Source of the DNA: an uncultured Methylocystaceae bacterium
Lineage (GTDB): Bacteria; Pseudomonadota; Alphaproteobacteria; Rhizobiales; Beijerinckiaceae
Direction of reading: 5' to 3'
Assembly: GCA_945956975.1 (NCBI GenBank)
Contig: CAMFKC010000042.1
Location: forward strand, 1 to 9,542
Length of the DNA: 9,542 nt
The translations under genes were made by a program, and so were the position numbers. The notes beneath the pieces were generated by a model. That model did no database searches. It saw nothing but the letters and a program-made list of their open reading frames with translations, and was not told the DNA's origin. The number at the start of each line of letters is the position of its first letter. Position 1 is the stretch's first letter. Shown here piece by piece: positions 5,275 through 9,542 of this stretch.

Positions 5275-6705
5275 ATGTCCACGCCCGTCACGCGCTTCGC
5301 CCCCTCGCCCACCGGCTTCCTGCATATCGGCGGTGGCCGCACGGCGCTGTTCAACTGGCTGTACGCCCGCAAGCACGGCGGCAAGATGCTGCTGCGCATC
5401 GAGGACACGGACCGCGAGCGCTCCACCGACGCGGCGATCAAGGAAATCATCAACGGGCTGGATTGGCTGGGGCTGAAGTGGGACGACGAGGTCATCTACC
5501 AGTTTTCGCGCGCGCCCCGACATGCTGAAGTCGCGCACGAACTGATGGCCAAGGGCGCGGCCTACCATTGCTACGCGACCGCCGACGAGCTGACGGAAAT
5601 GCGCGAGACCGCGCGCAAGGAAGGCCGCCCGCCGCGTTACGACGGGCGCTGGCGCGACGCGACGCCGGAGCAGGTGGAGAAGGCCAAGGCTGAAGGACGC
5701 AAGCCAGTCGTGCGCCTCAAGGCGCCGCAGACGGGCGAGACGGTGATCGAGGACGCGGTGCAGGGCCGCGTGGTCTTCCCCAACAAGGATCTCGACGATC
5801 TCGTGCTGCTGCGCTCGGACGGCACGCCGACCTACATGCTCGCCGTCGTGGTCGACGATCACGACATGGGCGTCACGCAGATCATCCGTGGCGACGACCA
5901 TCTCACCAATGCGGCGCGCCAGTCGCACATCTATGACGCCATGGGCTGGACGACGCCCGCCTGGGCGCACATTCCGCTGATTCATGGCGCGGATGGCGCG
6001 AAGCTCTCCAAGCGTCATGGCGCGCTGGGCGTCGACGCCTATCGCGCGATGGGCTACCTGCCCGCCGCCCTGCGCAATTATCTCGTGCGCCTCGGCTGGA
6101 GCCAGGGCGACCGCGAATTCTTCTCGACGGAAGAGATGATCGAGGCCTTCGATCTCGCGCAGGTGCATCGCTCGCCGGCGCGCTTCGACTTCGTGAAGCT
6201 CGAGAACATGAACGGCCATTACATGCGCGCCGCTGGCGACGAGGAGCTGACGCAGGCCCTCATCGACACCCTGCCCTACCTGCCGCGCGGGCCGGAGAAG
6301 CTGGCGCTCATCGACGACGCCAAGCGCGCGCAATTGCTGAAGGCCATGCCCGGCCTGAAGGAGCGCGCGAAGACGCTCGTGCAGCTTGCCGACAGCGCGG
6401 ACTACCTGTTCGACCAGCGGCCGCTCAAGCTCGAACCCAAGGCCGCCGAACTCATCGCCAAGGGGCGCGCGCATTTGGCCGCCCTGCATCTGCGCCTCGG
6501 CGCGCTCGGCGAATGGACGGCGGCCGCGACGGAAGCCGCTGTGCGCGCGCAGGCGGAAGAAAGCGGCGCCAAGCTTGGCGATCTCGCGCAGCCGCTGCGC
6601 GCGGCACTGACGGGCAAGACGACGTCGCCCGGCATTTTCGACGTGCTGGAGACGCTCGGGCGAGACGAAAGCCTCGCCCGCATCGCCGATCAGGTCACGG
6701 CGTGA
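5275..6705 (+). CDS. gltX: Glutamyl-tRNA synthetase (class I)
   Basis: This cytoplasmic enzyme charges tRNA-Glu with glutamate using ATP. The 476-residue length is normal for bacterial GluRS. Seen in order: the class I HIGH-type signature HIGG at 17-20 within RFAPSPTGFLHIGGGRTALF, IEDTDRER in the active site, IIRGDDHLTNAARQ at 203-216, and the KMSKS-type loop KLSKR at 243-247. A helical anticodon-binding domain fills the C-terminal third and ends TGKTTSPGIFDVLETLGRDE. The usual Cys cluster of zinc-binding GluRS is reduced to a single Cys (C99), so zinc binding is unlikely. Many alphaproteobacteria carry two GluRS copies, one of which also charges tRNA-Gln; this sequence alone does not show the specificity. 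ATG 5275 is chosen over the in-frame ATG at 5257 because GAAGGT (5263-5268) sits 6 bases upstream and it gives the family N-terminus. The 3' end overlaps the convergent symporter gene by 11 bases. Confidence 0.98.
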   Translation: MSTPVTRFAPSPTGFLHIGGGRTALFNWLYARKHGGKMLLRIEDTDRERSTDAAIKEIINGLDWLGLKWDDEVIYQFSRAPRHAEVAHELMAKGAAYHCYATADELTEMRETARKEGRPPRYDGRWRDATPEQVEKAKAEGRKPVVRLKAPQTGETVIEDAVQGRVVFPNKDLDDLVLLRSDGTPTYMLAVVVDDHDMGVTQIIRGDDHLTNAARQSHIYDAMGWTTPAWAHIPLIHGADGAKLSKRHGALGVDAYRAMGYLPAALRNYLVRLGWSQGDREFFSTEEMIEAFDLAQVHRSPARFDFVKLENMNGHYMRAAGDEELTQALIDTLPYLPRGPEKLALIDDAKRAQLLKAMPGLKERAKTLVQLADSADYLFDQRPLKLEPKAAELIAKGRAHLAALHLRLGALGEWTAAATEAAVRAQAEESGAKLGDLAQPLRAALTGKTTSPGIFDVLETLGRDESLARIADQVTA

Positions 6706-7984
6706 CCGGCGCGGCGGTCGCGGACGACCGCCTGCCCGCGCGGTAGAGGAACAGCGTCGCGAGCAGGCCGCAGACCGCCGCGAAGCTCATCCACAGGCCC
6801 GGCGCGGCCTTGTCGCCGGTCTCGCGGATCAGCCAGGTCGAAATGGCGAGCGACGATCCGCCGAGCGTGGTCGCAAGGCTGTAGGCCAGCGAGAAGCCCG
6901 CGGTGCGCACGGTCTTTGGCACGACTTCCGTCAGCGCGACAACCATGGCCCCGTTGTAGCAGGCGTAGATGAACGACAGCCAGAGTTCGACCGCCAGCAT
7001 GCGGCCGAAGGATATGTCTGAGACCAGCCATTTCAGCGCCGGGTAGACGGTCAAGATCGCCAGCAAGGTGAAGCCGATCAGGATCGGCTTGCGACCAACC
7101 CGGTCCGACAAAGCGCCCGCAATCGGCAGCCAGAAGAAGTTCGAGGCGCCGACGGCGATCGTCACGAGCAGCGCGTCCGCCTCCGACAGTTTCAGCACGT
7201 TCTTGCCGAAGGACGGGGTGTAAACCGTGATGAGGTAGAAGGACACGGTCGTCATCAGCACCATGGCCATGCCGCCGGCCACGATCGACCAATTGGCGCC
7301 CAGCGTCGCGAAGATTTCCTTCGTGGTGGGGTGATGGGTGCGTTGCTCGAATTCCTTCGTCTCCTGCAGGCTACGGCGGATGACGAAGATGAAGGGCACG
7401 ATCAGGCAGCCGATGAAGAAGGGTATGCGCCATCCCCAGGCGGAAATATCGGCGGGCGCCATCGTCTTGTTCAGCGTGAATCCGATGAGCGCCGCAACGA
7501 TGATCGCGACCTGCTGGCTCGCCGATTGCCAGGAGACATAGAAGCCCTTGTTGCCGGGCGTCGCCATTTCCGAGAGATAGACGGAGACGCCGCCGAGCTC
7601 GACGCCCGCCGAGAAGCCTTGCAGCAGGCGACCAAGCAGCACGAGCATCGGCGCTGCGACTCCGATCGTGGCGTAGCCGGGCACGAAGGCGATGAGAATC
7701 GTGCCCATGGCCATGATGGCGAGCGTAACGATCAATCCCTGCCGGCGACCGATGCGGTCGATGTAAGGCCCCAGCACGAGCGCGCCGATCGGCCGCATGA
7801 CGAAGCCGGCGGCGAAGGTTAGGAAGGTCGACATCAGCGAGACGAATTCATTGTCGCTGGGGAAAAAGGTCTTCGCTATGTGCGAGGCGTAGATGCCGAA
7901 CAGGAAGAAGTCGAACATCTCCAGAAAATTGCCGCTGGTCACCCGCAGCACAGTTTTCAGCTTCTCGAATCTCGTGTCGTCCAT
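6695..7984 (-). CDS. citA: MFS citrate/tricarballylate-type proton symporter (MHS family)
   Basis: Predicted 12-helix inner-membrane carrier that brings in a tricarboxylate such as citrate or tricarballylate with protons. The 429-residue protein strongly resembles enterobacterial CitA and TcuC as I remember them: VTSGNFLEMFDFFLFGIYASHIAKTFFP near the N-terminus, FVMRPIGALVLG at 61-72, GRLLQGFSAGVELGGVSVYL at 118-137, and KGFYVSWQSASQQVAI at 146-161. The two MFS loop motifs are intact: GPYIDRIGRR (72-81) and GALSDRVGRK (289-299 region). This is a recognition from memory, so the family is near certain but the exact substrate is not. The ATG at 7982-7984 has GAGG about 7 bases upstream. It is the second gene of a likely operon, 60 bases behind the substrate-binding protein. 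Its stop codon lies inside the end of gltX, with no obvious terminator between them. Citrate synthase lies just beyond the operon. Confidence 0.92.
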   Translation of the reverse strand: MDDTRFEKLKTVLRVTSGNFLEMFDFFLFGIYASHIAKTFFPSDNEFVSLMSTFLTFAAGFVMRPIGALVLGPYIDRIGRRQGLIVTLAIMAMGTILIAFVPGYATIGVAAPMLVLLGRLLQGFSAGVELGGVSVYLSEMATPGNKGFYVSWQSASQQVAIIVAALIGFTLNKTMAPADISAWGWRIPFFIGCLIVPFIFVIRRSLQETKEFEQRTHHPTTKEIFATLGANWSIVAGGMAMVLMTTVSFYLITVYTPSFGKNVLKLSEADALLVTIAVGASNFFWLPIAGALSDRVGRKPILIGFTLLAILTVYPALKWLVSDISFGRMLAVELWLSFIYACYNGAMVVALTEVVPKTVRTAGFSLAYSLATTLGGSSLAISTWLIRETGDKAAPGLWMSFAAVCGLLATLFLYRAGRRSSATAAPVTP

Positions 7985-8044
7985 GGCGCGCCTCGTCTGG
8001 TGGGTCTTGCGTTTCCCGCTACGGTTTCTTGCTTTTGGCGGAAG

Positions 8045-8815
8045 TCATCGTGTTTTCGGGTCGAGGCCGGTGGCGGCCACAGTCGGGCGGGCCTCCGCGG
8101 AGGCCAGAAACTCGAGAAGCGCGCGCGCCGCCCTGGGCTCGCCCGCCGTCTTCGGCACGCCGCCCGAGAAAATCGTGATCTTCTGCACGGCGTCGGGGAT
8201 CGGGCCGACGATGTCGGCGCCCTTGGAGGGTTTCAACTCGCTGATCTGCTGGAAGCCGATCTCGGCGTCGCCGCGCCCCACCACGTCGCCGACGCGCTCG
8301 GCCACGATCATGCGGCTCTTGGGTTTGAGTTCGGCCACGAGCCCAAGCCTGGCGTACATTTCCTTCTCGATGTAGACGCCGCTCGCGCTGTCGGAATAGG
8401 CGATCGAGCGGGCTGCGAGCAGCGCCTTCTTGAGATGGTCGACATCGGAAATGTCCGGGCGCGGCGCGCCCGCGCGGACGGCGAGGCCGATGCGGGAATC
8501 GGCGAGGTCGATCTTGCTCGCGCCATCGACCACGCCCTGCGCGACGAGCGTGTCCAGCGCATAGCCGACCATGATGAGCAGATCGGCCTTTTCGCCGCGC
8601 GCCAGCCGATTGGGAATCGCCTCGGGCGCGGTTCCCATGGAGGGCCCAAGCGCGATATGGATCCGGTCCCCGGTCTTTTGCTCGTAGACCGGCGCGAGCT
8701 GCTGGAGGGCCGCGGTAAAACCGCCCGAGCTCATGACGTAGAGATCGGCTGCGTGCGCGAGCGTGGAGAACAGCGTCGCGACGACGAGCGTGAGGGTGCG
8801 GCTGGACGCCAGCAT
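8045..8815 (-). CDS. Secreted ModA-type (type II) substrate-binding protein
   Basis: Periplasmic ligand-binding protein of the molybdate-binding-like superfamily. The 256-residue precursor starts with a Sec signal peptide: MLASSR, a hydrophobic core TLTLVVATLFSTL, and an AHA cleavage site near residue 22. The mature part shows the ModA-like layout: SSGGFTAALQQLAPVYEQKTG at 29-49, ARGEKADLLIMVGYALDTLV at 72-91, a SIAYSDSASGVYIEKEMYARLGL hinge region at about 137-159, DAEIGFQQISEL at 183-194, and a closing helix RAALEFL-like at 229-237. No modB or modC gene is present in the window, and the next gene is a tricarboxylate symporter, so molybdate is doubtful and an organic acid is the better guess (inference). 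The ATG at 8813-8815 is chosen for the signal peptide and the GAAGGA ribosome site (plus-strand 8822-8827); the frame stays open to 8974 but that extension has no signal-peptide sense. Confidence 0.9.
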   Translation of the reverse strand: MLASSRTLTLVVATLFSTLAHAADLYVMSSGGFTAALQQLAPVYEQKTGDRIHIALGPSMGTAPEAIPNRLARGEKADLLIMVGYALDTLVAQGVVDGASKIDLADSRIGLAVRAGAPRPDISDVDHLKKALLAARSIAYSDSASGVYIEKEMYARLGLVAELKPKSRMIVAERVGDVVGRGDAEIGFQQISELKPSKGADIVGPIPDAVQKITIFSGGVPKTAGEPRAARALLEFLASAEARPTVAATGLDPKTR

Positions 8816-9064
8816 AATGTGTCCTTCAGTCACCCTCTCCCGAGAAGCTAGACGAGCGTCATGCGCGCGGCAAGGCCGCCGTGTCCCGAATGCCCGCTGA
8901 AAGTCGCACATCTGGTAGGCGCCCGCGCGCTTGAACCCTTCAGGGGGATGCGCTACCGATAATGCGATGCACAATCGCCGATGACGCGCGGCGCGAAAAG
9001 TCCCGAAAAAGTCAGGCTTTTCAACGCACGTGGGCTACCGGCACAAGAAGGTCAGAGGCGAGCC

Positions 9065-9542
9065 ATGAGCGCAACGACGGGCACGATCAAAGTCGGCGAC
9101 ACCAATTTCGAAGCCAAGGTCAAAGCCGGCAGCATCGGGCCGTCCGTCATCGACATCGGCGCGCTCTACGGCAAGACCGGCATGTTCACCTTCGACCCGG
9201 GCTTCACGTCGACCGCGAGCTGCGAATCCGAGATCACCTACATCGACGGCGACGAGGGCGTGCTGCTCTATCGCGGCTACCCGATCGAGCAGCTGGCCGA
9301 GAACGGCGACTTCCTGGAGACCTGCTACCTGCTGCTGTACGGCGAATTGCCGACCGCCGCGCAGAAGGCCGATTTCGATTATCGCGTGACGCGCCATACG
9401 ATGGTGCACGAGCAGATGGCCCGCTTCTTCCAGGGCTTCCGCCGCGACGCACATCCGATGGCGGTCATGGTGGCCTCGGTCGGCGCGCTGTCGGCCTTCT
9501 ATCACGACTCGACCGACATCTCGGACCCGCATCAGCGCATGA
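9065..9542 (+). CDS. gltA: Citrate synthase, 5' part only (window ends inside)
   Basis: Citrate synthase joins acetyl-CoA and oxaloacetate to make citrate, the first step of the TCA cycle, in the cytoplasm. Only 159 of about 430 codons are visible. They show the type II (GltA) N-terminus: an N-terminal beta segment of about 50 residues (TGTIKVGDTNFEAKVKAGS, then GPSVIDIGALYGKTGMFTFD), STASCESEITYIDGDEGVLL, then YRGYPIEQLAE at 69-79 and LETCYLLLYGELPT at 84-97. HPMAVMVASVGALSAFYHD follows near 145. The catalytic His and Asp residues lie beyond the window. ATG 9065 has GAGG at 9055-9058, 6 bases upstream. It is divergent from the binding protein and symporter operon across 249 bases, so the two could share control. 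Confidence 0.97.
   Translation, partial: MSATTGTIKVGDTNFEAKVKAGSIGPSVIDIGALYGKTGMFTFDPGFTSTASCESEITYIDGDEGVLLYRGYPIEQLAENGDFLETCYLLLYGELPTAAQKADFDYRVTRHTMVHEQMARFFQGFRRDAHPMAVMVASVGALSAFYHDSTDISDPHQRM

Noticed and set aside
5224..6489. 421-codon minus-strand open frame opposite gltX
   Set aside because: Antisense shadow of a clearly conserved gene, with a His/Arg/Val-rich composition and no recognisable domain.
7880..8851. 323-codon plus-strand open frame opposite the binding protein
   Set aside because: Antisense to a protein with a clear signal peptide and fold; the translation is Arg/Asp/His-rich shadow sequence.
8931..8963. TTGAAC and GATAAT as a gltA promoter
   Set aside because: Both hexamers are fair matches but the 21-base spacer is too long for a normal sigma-70 promoter.
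8816..8974. N-terminal extension of the binding protein to 309 residues
   Set aside because: It would bury the signal peptide 53 residues into the protein; the ATG at 8815 has a good ribosome site.

Overview
The window is GC-rich chromosomal DNA from an alphaproteobacterium, most likely a Hyphomicrobiales (Rhizobiales) member. Three things support this: a perfect alphaproteobacterial-type LexA site (GAAC-N7-GAAC) upstream of lexA, the gene set lexA - comEC - gltX - gltA (a neighbourhood I recall from Rhizobiales genomes), and strong GC bias at third codon positions. The genus cannot be fixed from this alone. No tRNA, rRNA, CRISPR array, transposase or phage gene was seen.

Layout. (1) 1-661, minus: a short-chain dehydrogenase/reductase whose 3' end lies outside the window. 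(2) 806-1252, plus: a small conserved-looking hypothetical protein. (3) 1270-1376: a pair of palindromic repeat units between two convergent genes. (4) 1406-1699, minus: a 97-residue protein resembling the antibiotic-biosynthesis-monooxygenase type of dimeric alpha/beta barrel, divergent from lexA. (5) 1700-1903: shared intergenic region with one perfect and one near-perfect SOS box. (6) 1904-2611, plus: lexA, followed by a textbook intrinsic terminator and a separate long inverted repeat. (7) 2824-5172, minus: a ComEC/Rec2-family membrane protein whose C-terminal domain lacks metallo-beta-lactamase motifs. (8) 5275-6705, plus: gltX. (9) 6695-8815, minus: a two-gene unit made of a secreted ModA-type substrate-binding protein followed by a citrate/tricarballylate-type MFS proton symporter. 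(10) 9065-end, plus: the start of citrate synthase gltA.

How the parts relate. lexA is probably autoregulated through the SOS boxes, one of which may also affect the divergent small gene. comEC and gltX diverge from a gap of about 100 bases. gltX and the symporter converge with an 11-base overlap. The unit of most interest is the binding protein plus citrate-type symporter placed directly beside citrate synthase, apparently splitting a gltX-gltA pair that I recall as usually close together. A periplasmic binding protein paired with a secondary MHS-type symporter, with no ABC permease or ATPase in view, is an unusual arrangement and the best candidate here for an under-described system. The rest of the window looks like ordinary chromosomal housekeeping DNA.
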